In this document: positions 34,569 through 43,174 of the stretch, in pieces
Position numbering within the stretch: position 1 is the stretch's first letter
How the letters are laid out: each line of letters begins with the position of its first letter
Assembly (NCBI RefSeq): GCF_002024805.1
Contig: NZ_CP014337.1
Span: 930,001 to 994,000, forward strand
Reading direction: 5' to 3'
Length of the DNA: 64,000 nucleotides
Origin: Elizabethkingia bruuniana
GTDB lineage: Bacteria > Bacteroidota > Bacteroidia > Flavobacteriales > Weeksellaceae
Position numbers and translations under genes: made by a program
Notes under the pieces: generated by a model
What the model saw: the letters and a program-made list of their open reading frames with translations, nothing else
What the model was told of the DNA's origin: nothing
The model's database searches: none

Positions 34569-35653
34569 AAAGATAGGGGTATTGTTAAATTTACAATATA
34601 TTCTGTTTCTGTCGACATAATATTCAGACAGTATTGATCATGATACAATAATTCCAGCCTTCGTTTAATATTTTTAAGACCTAAGCCACTATATTTGGTA
34701 CTCTCTAGGGGCGAATCCTGACTTCTGGAATTTCTGCATGTAAAAATCAATTTAGAGTTTTCTACAGCGAAATCAAGGGTAATATAGGTGTTATTATCAG
34801 TAAGATCTACACTATGCTTAACAGCATTTTCTACAAAAGTAGTAAACAAATTAGGCGGAATGAAAATATGATTGAAGGACTGAATATCCTGATTGTGATT
34901 AATAACAGCAGTAAAATTTTCACGTCTCAGTTCTTCGAAATTAAGAAAATTAGAAAGTGAATTTATTTCGAGGGTAAGCGGAGTTGTTTTATCATTGTTT
35001 TCATAAAGCTGATAACGCAGAAAGCCTGAAAGTTTCATGAGAATCTCGGTTGCCTTTTCCGGATTCTTTCTGATTAGTGCTTTTATATTATTCAGCATAT
35101 TGAAAAGAAAATGTGGATTAATCTGATTTTTTAGTACATCCAGTTCCATTGACAAAGAAAGATTTTTAAGTTCGGAAATTCGTTCTTTATCTTTTACCCA
35201 TCTTTGGAGAAGCTTTAAAGTTGTAGTCATTAAAATAATCGGTGTTGAAATAATAATTCCGTTGTATAAGCTTTTATCCTGACGTAATTTAAAAGTTGTA
35301 TTGTCGATTTTATAAACCGGAAAAGTATTGTTAATGATATAACCTATAAAAGACAGACTGGCAGTAACCAATACAATAAGAAGGATGATATAAAGAAGAT
35401 ATCTGGATTTGAAAAAGAAAAAGGGCACTAGAATATACATGTTGACATAAAACATGGTGATAAAAACAGACCAGCCTAACAAGACCATATAGAATTTATA
35501 AATTTGCGGAGAATAGGAGGTTAGTTTTGAATTGCTGCTGTAAAATAAAAGGAAAAGTCCGATGAGAAAAATAAGATGTCGGATAATTCTGTAGCGGTCT
35601 TCTACAAGAAATTTAATAAAACCATTGATCTGAATGTCCCGGGTATCTTCCAT
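34565..35653 (-). CDS. LytS/YehU-type sensor histidine kinase
   Basis: The 362-residue protein has four membrane helices in the first 155 residues with no large sensor domain, a coiled linker, then the His_kinase block LKNQINPHFLFNMLNNIKALI with phosphoacceptor His181, and a HATPase domain (PPNLFTTFVENAVKHS, SGLGLKNIKRRLELLY). It passes phosphate to the LytTR regulator encoded downstream with a 4-bp overlap. The signal is unknown. Confidence 0.9.
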   Translation of the reverse strand: MEDTRDIQINGFIKFLVEDRYRIIRHLIFLIGLFLLFYSSNSKLTSYSPQIYKFYMVLLGWSVFITMFYVNMYILVPFFFFKSRYLLYIILLIVLVTASLSFIGYIINNTFPVYKIDNTTFKLRQDKSLYNGIIISTPIILMTTTLKLLQRWVKDKERISELKNLSLSMELDVLKNQINPHFLFNMLNNIKALIRKNPEKATEILMKLSGFLRYQLYENNDKTTPLTLEINSLSNFLNFEELRRENFTAVINHNQDIQSFNHIFIPPNLFTTFVENAVKHSVDLTDNNTYITLDFAVENSKLIFTCRNSRSQDSPLESTKYSGLGLKNIKRRLELLYHDQYCLNIMSTETEYIVNLTIPLSL

Positions 35654-35723
35654 ATGATAGATATAATGCTATAGATTCTTAGAATCTGTTTAAATTTTAT
35701 AAAATACTTTATTATTAATCTTC

Positions 35724-35848
35724 TTCGATAGTTCGTCAAGCTCACTATAGACTTAACTCAGAATGACATTATCATTCTAAACATCTTCCATTTAGAGATC
35801 TCTGTTTGAACTGAGTTTATAGAAGACTTGACGAACTAAACCATCGAA
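35724..35848. repeat. nested imperfect hairpin element, REP- or MITE-like
   Basis: Arms of about 37 bp (GTTCGTCAAG on the left, CTTGACGAAC on the right, both within TTCGAT...ATCGAA) enclose a smaller perfect hairpin GAATGA...TCATTC at 35761-35777. It has no coding capacity. It fills most of the 405-bp gap between the kinase gene and the next gene and looks like a copy of a short dispersed element. Confidence 0.6.
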
Positions 35849-36058
35849 ACCTTTTATTTTTTGAAATAAAATCTAGACTAACTTTTAATTTGCAAAACTA
35901 AAATATCCAGAAGAAAATTTTGAAAAAATATACAAACCCGTCATCTTTTTATACCAAATCATAAGTAGCCGTTTTGTATAAAATTTTTCGGATTTTATAT
36001 AAAAAAAAGAGTTAATATGTCTTATTTTTTTTCTTTTGCCTCATTATAATTTAATCTT

Positions 36059-36496
36059 ATGGACTTAAAGGAATTCAACAATCTATCGAATCAGATCCTT
36101 AGCGATGACTCTTTAACAGAGCAACAAAAAGAGGAAAAGATAATTCAGTTTGTTGATCTTATCCGCTTTATAAAATGCTATAATTCTTCTATAAATACAT
36201 CTGAATGCAAATTCAGAGGGAAAATAAACGTGATAGTAGACGGAGGAAAAGAGAAAGGTATTCTTTTTTGTGATCTCAACAGCCTGCATTCTACAATCAC
36301 ATATAAGCAATTAGTTTCAGAAGCTAAAAAGAATCATGGAAGAGCTAAAGAACTATGGCTTGTATTTGTACGGGAGAGAGAAACAATTGATGCGGGGCAG
36401 GCACTGGAATTTATACAGCAGGAAAACATGAGCTATTTTTTCGATAAGCTCTTTTTATTCGATTTTTTCAGAGAAAAAATCTATTCTTTAAATTAA
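36059..36496 (+). CDS. hypothetical protein, 145 residues, cytosolic
   Basis: There is no signal peptide or membrane segment. The N-terminus is helical and charged (FNNLSNQILSDDSLTEQQK), the middle has beta strands (KINVIVDGGKEKGILFCD), the end is rich in Phe and Asp. I do not recognise the family. It lies 11 bp before an outer membrane protein gene, and the two form an operon. Confidence 0.6.
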   Translation: MDLKEFNNLSNQILSDDSLTEQQKEEKIIQFVDLIRFIKCYNSSINTSECKFRGKINVIVDGGKEKGILFCDLNSLHSTITYKQLVSEAKKNHGRAKELWLVFVRERETIDAGQALEFIQQENMSYFFDKLFLFDFFREKIYSLN

Positions 36497-36507
36497 AAAT
36501 AAAACAC

Positions 36508-37506
36508 ATGATGAAAAAAATATTATTAATGGGGGGAGCTTTACTGTTTCCTATGCTTTCTTTTTCTCAGAAGAAAGATAGTGCAGCCCCTGCAAAAAAA
36601 GTACTCTCTTATTTTGCTGACAGATTTCCGGTAACACGTGTGATTAATGTAGAATACAATCAGGTAACGCCATATAATTATACCCTGAAACTTCTGGATA
36701 AAGATTTACCCGAAGGTAAAGTCAATAATCTGTATCAACTGAAAGCGAGTGCTAATATTCATTTCATAAAGAGACCCAAATGGATGCTGGGGACAACACT
36801 ATCTTACCAGTATACATCTATGAATATTAACAAATCCGGTATGTTGTCCGGAGGTCCAGGATCAGAAAATATAAATTTCCAATACCATACAGAAGCTCTT
36901 AACCTATCCTATTTTTCAAAGCTATTTAAAAAAAATATTGTATACTCAGGAAGTCTTATGGTTGACGGAAGTGACCGGAAATTTGAAAAAATACGCGGGG
37001 TTATTTCAGGCACCATGGTACTAAAGGCAACACCAGAAACTCAGATGACTTTAGGGCTTATTGCTTTTCTGGATCCCAGCTCAGTATTTTCTATTGTGCC
37101 TTCCTTTGCATACAGGCATCAGTTTGCCAATGGCTTAATAGCCGATGTTTTATTACCCAAAGGTTTATATGTAAGAAAAGAAGTGTTTTCACAGAACGGA
37201 AGAGTTTCGCTAGGCTCAGAACTAGATAATACATTCTTTTATTTATATAATTTTAATAACTCGAGCAAAACATATAGTTTTAGCCAGCTTGAAATTAATT
37301 CAGGGCTAACTTATGAGCATAATCTCGGAAGCTTTTTTATAGCTACACTAAAAACAGGAATTAAAACGATTCCTATAGCTCAGGCATTTGAGAAAAATAA
37401 AAAAATGAAAGATTATATTTTCGATGCGAAACCAGAGGCTTCTTTTTATTTTAATATAGGGATTTCCTTTAATCCTTTTGCAAAAGCTAAGAATAAACGT
37501 TTCTGA
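36508..37506 (+). CDS. outer membrane beta-barrel protein (DUF6268-like)
   Basis: The 332-residue protein has a signal peptide (MMKKILLMGGALLFPMLSFSQ) and a mature part of alternating amphipathic strands (MLGTTLSYQYTSMNI, TMVLKATPETQMTLGLIAF, FFIATLKTGIKTIP) ending in a strand with aromatic residues. It resembles the DUF6268 barrel family; that name is from memory. Function unknown. Second gene of a two-gene operon with 36059. Confidence 0.65.
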   Translation: MMKKILLMGGALLFPMLSFSQKKDSAAPAKKVLSYFADRFPVTRVINVEYNQVTPYNYTLKLLDKDLPEGKVNNLYQLKASANIHFIKRPKWMLGTTLSYQYTSMNINKSGMLSGGPGSENINFQYHTEALNLSYFSKLFKKNIVYSGSLMVDGSDRKFEKIRGVISGTMVLKATPETQMTLGLIAFLDPSSVFSIVPSFAYRHQFANGLIADVLLPKGLYVRKEVFSQNGRVSLGSELDNTFFYLYNFNNSSKTYSFSQLEINSGLTYEHNLGSFFIATLKTGIKTIPIAQAFEKNKKMKDYIFDAKPEASFYFNIGISFNPFAKAKNKRF

Positions 37507-37692
37507 TGTTTATTACTGAATACAAAAAGAAATAGTATTAAGGTATTATAGTTCAGGCATAAAAGTCGGGAACTACGCAAAAAGTTGTGTTAATCTGAAT
37601 AGAAAAAGTACTCTGTCCTTTACTCCTCTGATCTACATTCTGAAGTTTTTGATTTTTTATCTGAATGACATTCACTTTTCTTATTAAGATAG

Positions 37693-37892
37693 CGTTACTC
37701 CGGAACGCCCTGAATTTTCATAATTTATAATCTATAGAGATAAAGCTCCAGACGGAGCACCTCATTCATCATGACAGACTTTATTTATATAAGGTTTCAT
37801 GATATAAGAAATTAGAAAATTAGTAAAGATGCTCCGGAGGAGCCTGATCTATGTAACAGGTGTACAGGAAAGTAAGTATTCCGGAGGAATAC
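37693..37892. repeat. cluster of four short palindromes around TCCGGA/GGA
   Basis: Within 200 bp lie CGTTACTCCGGAACG (37693), GCTCCAGACGGAGC (37745), GCTCCGGAGGAGC (37831) and GTATTCCGGAGGAATAC (37876). They resemble the dispersed GCTCCGNAGGAGC palindromes common in Bacteroidota intergenic regions. Nothing else is seen in the 590-bp gap 37507-38096 except the mtgA promoter. Confidence 0.6.
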
Positions 37893-38072
37893 TATCTCTC
37901 TACAGTAATATTCTCTCTGTATCTCCCGGGATTTGCATCTGATTTGGTATTTTGGGCACTAAATCCTAAAAAAAATCAGAATCATTCTGGCAACCAGTTT
38001 TAGAATAATGAAAATAGTTATTCTGAACTTACATTAAATATACTTTTATATTTCTCAAAAAATTAAAAAGCT

Positions 38073-38080
38073 TATTTTTG
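38073..38080 (+). promoter_or_regulatory. -7 element of mtgA
   Basis: TATTTTTG, a perfect -7. Transcription would start near 38087, about 10 nt before the ATG. The -33 is weak. Confidence 0.6.
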
Positions 38081-38096
38081 CGAGATATTTCGACAT

Positions 38097-38747
38097 ATGT
38101 GGAAGTTTATTAAAAGAGTTATTTTTATTGTTATTGTCTTCAATATACTGGCAGTAATCTGGGGACGATTTTTTAATCCGCCTATTACTTTTATACAGCT
38201 GGGAGGGCTTGCAGAATACGGAAAATTAGACCGCGATTATATTTCGTTTGACGAAATGGGAGATAATGTAAAGCTTGCTGTAATAGCCAGTGAAGATCAG
38301 AACTACTTCAAACACAATGGTTTCGACTTCAAAGCGATAGAAAGAGCTATGAAGCACAATGAAAAGAAAAATAAGAAAACCGTTCAGGGCGGTAGTACAA
38401 TTTCCCAGCAGACAGCCAAGAACATATTCCTGTGGAACGGGAGAAGCTGGGTGCGGAAAGGTCTTGAGGTTGTATATACTTTTATTATAGAGCATCTTTG
38501 GAATAAAGATATTATTCTGGAACGTTACCTTAACTCTATTGAAATGGGGCGAGGGGTATTTGGTGTAGAAGCTGCTTCTAAATACTATTTTAATAAATCT
38601 GCAAAAGATTTAACCAAAAGTGAAGCTGCCTGGATTGCAGCTGTGTTACCAAATCCAAAGAAATATGATCCTAAAAATCCATCGCCGTACTTACAGAAAA
38701 AGCATAGCTGGATTATGAAACAAATGGGTTATATGAAGTTAAATTGA
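38097..38747 (+). CDS. mtgA: monofunctional peptidoglycan glycosyltransferase
   Basis: The 216-residue protein has one N-terminal membrane helix (about 5-24) and then a GT51 domain: SEDQNYFKHNGFDF (catalytic Glu), QGGSTISQQTAKNIFL, RKGLEVVYTFIIEHLWNKDIILERYLNSIEMG and AAWIAAVLPNPKKYDP. There is no transpeptidase domain, so it is the monofunctional type that polymerises lipid II at the periplasmic face of the inner membrane. The gene is followed 19 bp later by the SpecificRecomb-family gene. Confidence 0.95.
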   Translation: MWKFIKRVIFIVIVFNILAVIWGRFFNPPITFIQLGGLAEYGKLDRDYISFDEMGDNVKLAVIASEDQNYFKHNGFDFKAIERAMKHNEKKNKKTVQGGSTISQQTAKNIFLWNGRSWVRKGLEVVYTFIIEHLWNKDIILERYLNSIEMGRGVFGVEAASKYYFNKSAKDLTKSEAAWIAAVLPNPKKYDPKNPSPYLQKKHSWIMKQMGYMKLN

Positions 38748-38766
38748 TATCTTAGCAGTACAGATT

Positions 38767-40803
38767 ATGGGAAGGCTCCTCAGAAGAAATAAAGATAATT
38801 TTAACAATATTCTAAAGAAATATTTCGTTTTTAAAAACGAAACAAAATCCTTAGAACCTCTTAAAGATATATTTAACAGTATTGTACAGGAGGATTTTGA
38901 GGTTTTTTTAGCTTATCTGAAGAATAATCCGGAGATATGTGATAATTTCGGTTATTATATTCGGAACTTATTTGATGGAAAACCTTTCAATTTATCTCTT
39001 ACTGAAGCAGATATCCTTTCGGAGAATGCCTTTTATCCGGAATTAAAGAAAAGAATACTAAACAAAATTCTGCCATCTGTAGATAATGAAAACTCTGTTT
39101 CTTATCTGGTAGATACCGTTTCTGTACATACCAAAAAAGATCTGACTTATCTGAAAAATATTTCAGATGCTGAAATGGATGAGCTTTTCCGACTGCTTAA
39201 AATCGATGATTTTATTCGCAATCCAAAAGTAAAAAATGAGCTGATGTTCTCTATGAATATTCTGGCGTGGCGTGTTATCGGAAATGCACTGGATGTAGAT
39301 GTAGTGAGAATGGCGCCGGAGTACAAAAACTTCGACAATCCGTTTTTGGCGTTACAAAATGAACTGGACTTGCTTTTGGAAGAGTTTAAAAAAGATCCCG
39401 CGACAGAATTGAATTCGAAATCGGAGATCTATAAACAGATGAAAGTCTACCTGCAGCAGTGTCAGGAGTTTGTGAATCTGGCCTTTAAAAATGCTTCTAA
39501 ATATGGGATTTCCAATAAGATTAATCAGTCTTTGCTGAAGATCCGCCAGCAGTTGGAGAGAGTAAGCATTATTCTTAACCTGTTGGTAATAGATAATCCG
39601 GATGATTACCTGAAAAAATCAAGACAATTATTTTTCAGTATTCTGGATTTCAAATCTCATAAAAATAATATTTCAGATCTTGTATCCGACAGTACAAGGC
39701 TTATTTCCCATCTTATTACAACCCATACTTCGGAAGTAGGGACCCATTATATTACTACAGGAAGAAAGGATTATTTTAAAATGCTTCTGAAATCTTCCGG
39801 CGGTGGTGTTATTGTAGGGGCATTGTGTGTACTGAAAATGTTGTATAGCTATAGCCATAGTAGTGATTTTGTACATGCATTTATGTACTCTTTTAACTAT
39901 GCTATGGGATTTGTAATGATTTATCTGATGAATTTCACCCTTGCTACAAAACAACCGGCAATGACGGCTGCAACAATGGCACGAGTGCTTTCAGAAGGAC
40001 GTAATACCAAGAAGAATTATATAGATTTTGCACACCTTGTTTCTAAATTATTCCGTTCACAGTTTATTGCTTTCGTTGGGAACGTATTGCTTTCATTCCC
40101 TGTAGCATTAATCATCATTTACGGGTTAGAGATTATTTTTAAACAAAACCTTGCGATAGACAAATCATCCAAATTATTACAGGATCTGGACCCTATACAT
40201 TCTAAAGCTATTTTCCATGCTTGTATAGCAGGATTCTTCCTTTTTATATCAGGTATTATAGCCGGAAATGTGAGTAATACAGGAGTCTTCTATCAGATAC
40301 CAAAGCGTATTGCAAAAAATCCGTTTATCAATTATTTCTTCGGAGAAAAATTTGCCAGAAACTTATCGGTCTATTATTCCCGTAATTGGGGTGGGATTGT
40401 ATCCAACTTTTGGTTTGGTATTTTCTTAGGAGCTACAGCTCCAATAGGACTGTTTTTAGGACTCGATCTGGATATTCGACATATTACATTTGCGGCCGGA
40501 AACTTTGCATTAGGTCTTTATGGTAAAGATTTTAATGTAACCACTTATGCTTTCTGGATTTCCTTTATAACAGTCTTCTTAATAGGATTCTTCAACTTCC
40601 TGGTAAGCTTTGGATTATCTATGGTATTGGCATTCCGTTCGAGAAAAGTGAATATGGGGGAGGTAAGACTGATTATCGCAGAGATCTTCCGTTATTTCTT
40701 CAGAAACCCACTAAGATTCTTCCTGCCAATCCGTTCGAGACTGGATGAGCGTGCAATGGATCTAATGAAGAGTACGAATACTACAAAAACTGAAGGTCAT
40801 TAA
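38767..40803 (+). CDS. SpecificRecomb-family (Gcr-like) membrane protein
   Basis: The 678-residue protein has a soluble helical half (1-340) and a C-terminal half with about six to seven membrane segments (from about 345, GGGVIVGALCVLKMLYSYS, to about 645). It resembles the Pfam SpecificRecomb family, named site-specific recombinase for historical reasons, although the membrane segments make that activity unlikely. Probably co-transcribed with mtgA. The gene's end overlaps the convergent DUF721 gene by 23 bp. Confidence 0.8.
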   Translation: MGRLLRRNKDNFNNILKKYFVFKNETKSLEPLKDIFNSIVQEDFEVFLAYLKNNPEICDNFGYYIRNLFDGKPFNLSLTEADILSENAFYPELKKRILNKILPSVDNENSVSYLVDTVSVHTKKDLTYLKNISDAEMDELFRLLKIDDFIRNPKVKNELMFSMNILAWRVIGNALDVDVVRMAPEYKNFDNPFLALQNELDLLLEEFKKDPATELNSKSEIYKQMKVYLQQCQEFVNLAFKNASKYGISNKINQSLLKIRQQLERVSIILNLLVIDNPDDYLKKSRQLFFSILDFKSHKNNISDLVSDSTRLISHLITTHTSEVGTHYITTGRKDYFKMLLKSSGGGVIVGALCVLKMLYSYSHSSDFVHAFMYSFNYAMGFVMIYLMNFTLATKQPAMTAATMARVLSEGRNTKKNYIDFAHLVSKLFRSQFIAFVGNVLLSFPVALIIIYGLEIIFKQNLAIDKSSKLLQDLDPIHSKAIFHACIAGFFLFISGIIAGNVSNTGVFYQIPKRIAKNPFINYFFGEKFARNLSVYYSRNWGGIVSNFWFGIFLGATAPIGLFLGLDLDIRHITFAAGNFALGLYGKDFNVTTYAFWISFITVFLIGFFNFLVSFGLSMVLAFRSRKVNMGEVRLIIAEIFRYFFRNPLRFFLPIRSRLDERAMDLMKSTNTTKTEGH

Positions 40804-41074
40804 TCTTTTCTTCACCGATTACGCCACGGAATTTTTGCAGAAAAAAAGTCTTACGCATTCTGAAATCATTTTTCAGAAGAGGTGATTTAATTTTTATATC
40901 CAGCATGCCGTCTTTCAAAGAGACACTGGTGATTTCCTGATAAAGAGATTCGTCCAGATAATCTTCAAGAAAATCTCGGATAGCAATAGCTTCCATTTTT
41001 TCTTCCAGCCCGTAGATCTTTATAAAAGATTGGACCAATTCAGAAGACATATATTCGCGTTTCTTTTTTTTCAT
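40781..41074 (-). CDS. DUF721 (DciA-like) domain protein
   Basis: The 97-residue protein matches the short DUF721 family found next to recF in many Bacteroidota: a helix LVQSFIKIYGLEEKMEAI, then strands VSLKDGMLDIKIKSPLLKNDFRMRK and the LQKFRGVIGEEKINDL end. DciA-related proteins help load the replicative helicase, but for this short version the role is unproven. It lies downstream of recF in the same direction. 41075-41290 holds nothing that I can identify. Confidence 0.8.
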   Translation of the reverse strand: MKKKKREYMSSELVQSFIKIYGLEEKMEAIAIRDFLEDYLDESLYQEITSVSLKDGMLDIKIKSPLLKNDFRMRKTFFLQKFRGVIGEEKINDLQFL

Positions 41075-41290
41075 TTCTAAATCTATTGATTTTATTCAAA
41101 TTGTGGAATCTCTAATTATAATAAATTTGTTAACCACAGAGGAACATCGTTTTAAAGTGGTTTAGAGATACTTCTGATGCACTATAGAAATACACAGGTC
41201 TATGTTTAACTATGTAAAACTACCAGTAATCTGTATTCTATGTATCTATGTGGTTTTAATTTTTATCACTTTCCAAAGAATTGTGGACAA

Positions 41291-42370
41291 CTATAACTCA
41301 AAAATTCTGCTTTCTTCATTAATACGCTGTACAATAGATTGTGTGCGGTCTTTATGGGTATCCGTAATAAAAATTTGCCCGAAGTTCTCTTTATTTACCA
41401 GTGCTATTAACTGACTTACCCTGTTGTCATCTAGTTTGTCAAAAATATCATCCAGCAAAAGAATAGGTGACTTTCCGGTGATATCTTTTATCATCTGCAT
41501 CTGCGCAAGTTTCAGGCTGATAAGGAAAGTTTTCTGCTGTCCCTGTGATCCTGTTTTCTTTAATGGAAACTGGCGCATAAGAAAATTAAGATCATCCTTA
41601 TGAGTACCCCTTGAGGTATAAGTCAACATTCTGTCTTTTTCCAGATTCTGGATCAGAATTGCTTCAAAATCCTGTTCTGATAGATCAGACTGGTAATTGA
41701 TTTCTATGTCTTCCTTTCCATCAGAGATCAACTGGTAGAATTTCTGTACAATAGGAGAAAACTTCTCATTAAACGATTTTCTCTTCTCATAGATTATATT
41801 CCCGGACTTTATCAGATGGTGCTGATAAATATCCAGAGAATCGGCATCAAAGTAACGGTTCTTCTGAAAAGCTTTTAGTAAAGCATTTCTTTGCTGAATC
41901 GTTTTTTGGTATTGGATTATATTGAAAAGATATTCGGTATCGGTTTGAGAGATCATACCATCCAGAAATCTTCTGCGCGCTTCCCCCGAATCAGATATCA
42001 GATTGTTATCATAAGGAGAGATAATAACCGAAGGCAGAAAACCAATGTGGTCAGCAAGACGGTCATATGACTTGTCATTCTTCTTAATAATCTTCTTAGA
42101 ATTCAGCGGCTGCTGAACTTTTATAATATTTTCTTTTTCATCGTCAGCTACCATTGCTTCGATGTTGAAGAACTCTTCGCCTTGCAAAATATTGTTCTGA
42201 TCTGTATTGCCCAGAAAACTTTTTCCAACCGAAAGGTAATATAGTGCGTCTAATATATTAGTCTTGCCTACGCCATTGTTCCCGACAAAACAATTGATTT
42301 GTGGTGAAAAGTCAAATTGGCGAAAAGCATGATTTTTAAAATTGTTTAAGCGAATAGATTGTATCAGCAT
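41291..42370 (-). CDS. recF: DNA replication and repair protein RecF
   Basis: The 359-residue protein opens with MLIQSIRLNNFKNHAFRQFDFSPQINCFVGNNGVGKTNILDALYYLS cut in parts: the RecF N-terminus with Walker A GNNGVGKTN. It has SPILLLDDIFDKLDDNR (Walker B and D-loop) and GQQKTFLISLKLAQ (signature). It loads RecA at single-strand gaps with RecO and RecR. Length is normal for the family. Confidence 0.95.
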   Translation of the reverse strand: MLIQSIRLNNFKNHAFRQFDFSPQINCFVGNNGVGKTNILDALYYLSVGKSFLGNTDQNNILQGEEFFNIEAMVADDEKENIIKVQQPLNSKKIIKKNDKSYDRLADHIGFLPSVIISPYDNNLISDSGEARRRFLDGMISQTDTEYLFNIIQYQKTIQQRNALLKAFQKNRYFDADSLDIYQHHLIKSGNIIYEKRKSFNEKFSPIVQKFYQLISDGKEDIEINYQSDLSEQDFEAILIQNLEKDRMLTYTSRGTHKDDLNFLMRQFPLKKTGSQGQQKTFLISLKLAQMQMIKDITGKSPILLLDDIFDKLDDNRVSQLIALVNKENFGQIFITDTHKDRTQSIVQRINEESRIFEL

Positions 42371-42402
42371 ACTTGGAAAAAACTTGTGTAAAGATACAAC
42401 AA

Positions 42403-43155
42403 TCAGAATAATTTCTGAAGGAGATGAAGCAAAAACGGAAGGCCACTAACGGTTTCTACTCCAAAAGAATAATAAGCATCAGGCCTTGATGGCTGAGCGA
42501 AATAAATAAATATAAAACCAACAAATACAGACAGAGAATAGCAGAAAGCGAAATCTGGTTGTAACGAAAAAACAGCAATGAGTGAAGAAAAAAATAATAG
42601 CAGATAAGCCAAATATTTAGTATTCTGAATACCGATAATCTGCGGAAATGTAGTAACAGTATCATATTGCATATCCCGAATATCGAAAGGCAAAATAAGA
42701 CCCGATACTAAGAAAAAAGTGATGAAGAAAACATCCCATTGTATCACAGGCATAATAAGCCAGGAATTGATTAGCGCCCATACGAGTGCCACATGAAAGA
42801 TTTTGATAAACGGAATTTTTCGGATAAATGTATTAAGAAACTGAGTATTATATAAAAAACCTAAAATGATGATAAAAAGCCATTTAATTAATGATTCAGG
42901 ATGATGCCTGTGGATGATAACTGTGACACAAAAGATAAAAGTAAGTGTATTGAAAAGCAGAACATAACCAAAAAGCCTTCGTGTCATCTGGTATTTTGTA
43001 TACAGATAACCATTCAGAAAAGTAAGGAATATAAGAAGGATAAGTGCAGAACGGAACGGTATTCGCTCTGCCATAAAGAACAGTGTAAGTAAAGTTCCCA
43101 TTAAAGAAACATAAATCTGACTGTCTACAATGTATTTTTTAAGTAAATTTAACAC
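42403..43155 (-). CDS. UbiA-like prenyltransferase-fold membrane protein
   Basis: The 250-residue protein has about eight membrane helices. The segment FDIRDMQYDTVTTFPQIIG fits the second Asp-rich motif of UbiA prenyltransferases; the first motif (NDxxD) is not found in its usual place (NGYLYTKYQ instead), so it may bind no Mg-diphosphate in the normal manner or act otherwise. It lies 32 bp upstream of recF in the same direction and diverges from the large gene at 43175, with only 19 bp between. Confidence 0.7.
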   Translation of the reverse strand: MLNLLKKYIVDSQIYVSLMGTLLTLFFMAERIPFRSALILLIFLTFLNGYLYTKYQMTRRLFGYVLLFNTLTFIFCVTVIIHRHHPESLIKWLFIIILGFLYNTQFLNTFIRKIPFIKIFHVALVWALINSWLIMPVIQWDVFFITFFLVSGLILPFDIRDMQYDTVTTFPQIIGIQNTKYLAYLLLFFSSLIAVFSLQPDFAFCYSLSVFVGFIFIYFAQPSRPDAYYSFGVETVSGLPFLLHLLQKLF

Positions 43156-43174
43156 ACATCAAAAATAAATATTT

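Noticed and set aside
38767-40803. A true site-specific DNA recombinase
   Set aside because: The family bears this name, but the protein has several membrane segments and no tyrosine- or serine-recombinase motif. It is not linked to the inverted repeats at 476-706.
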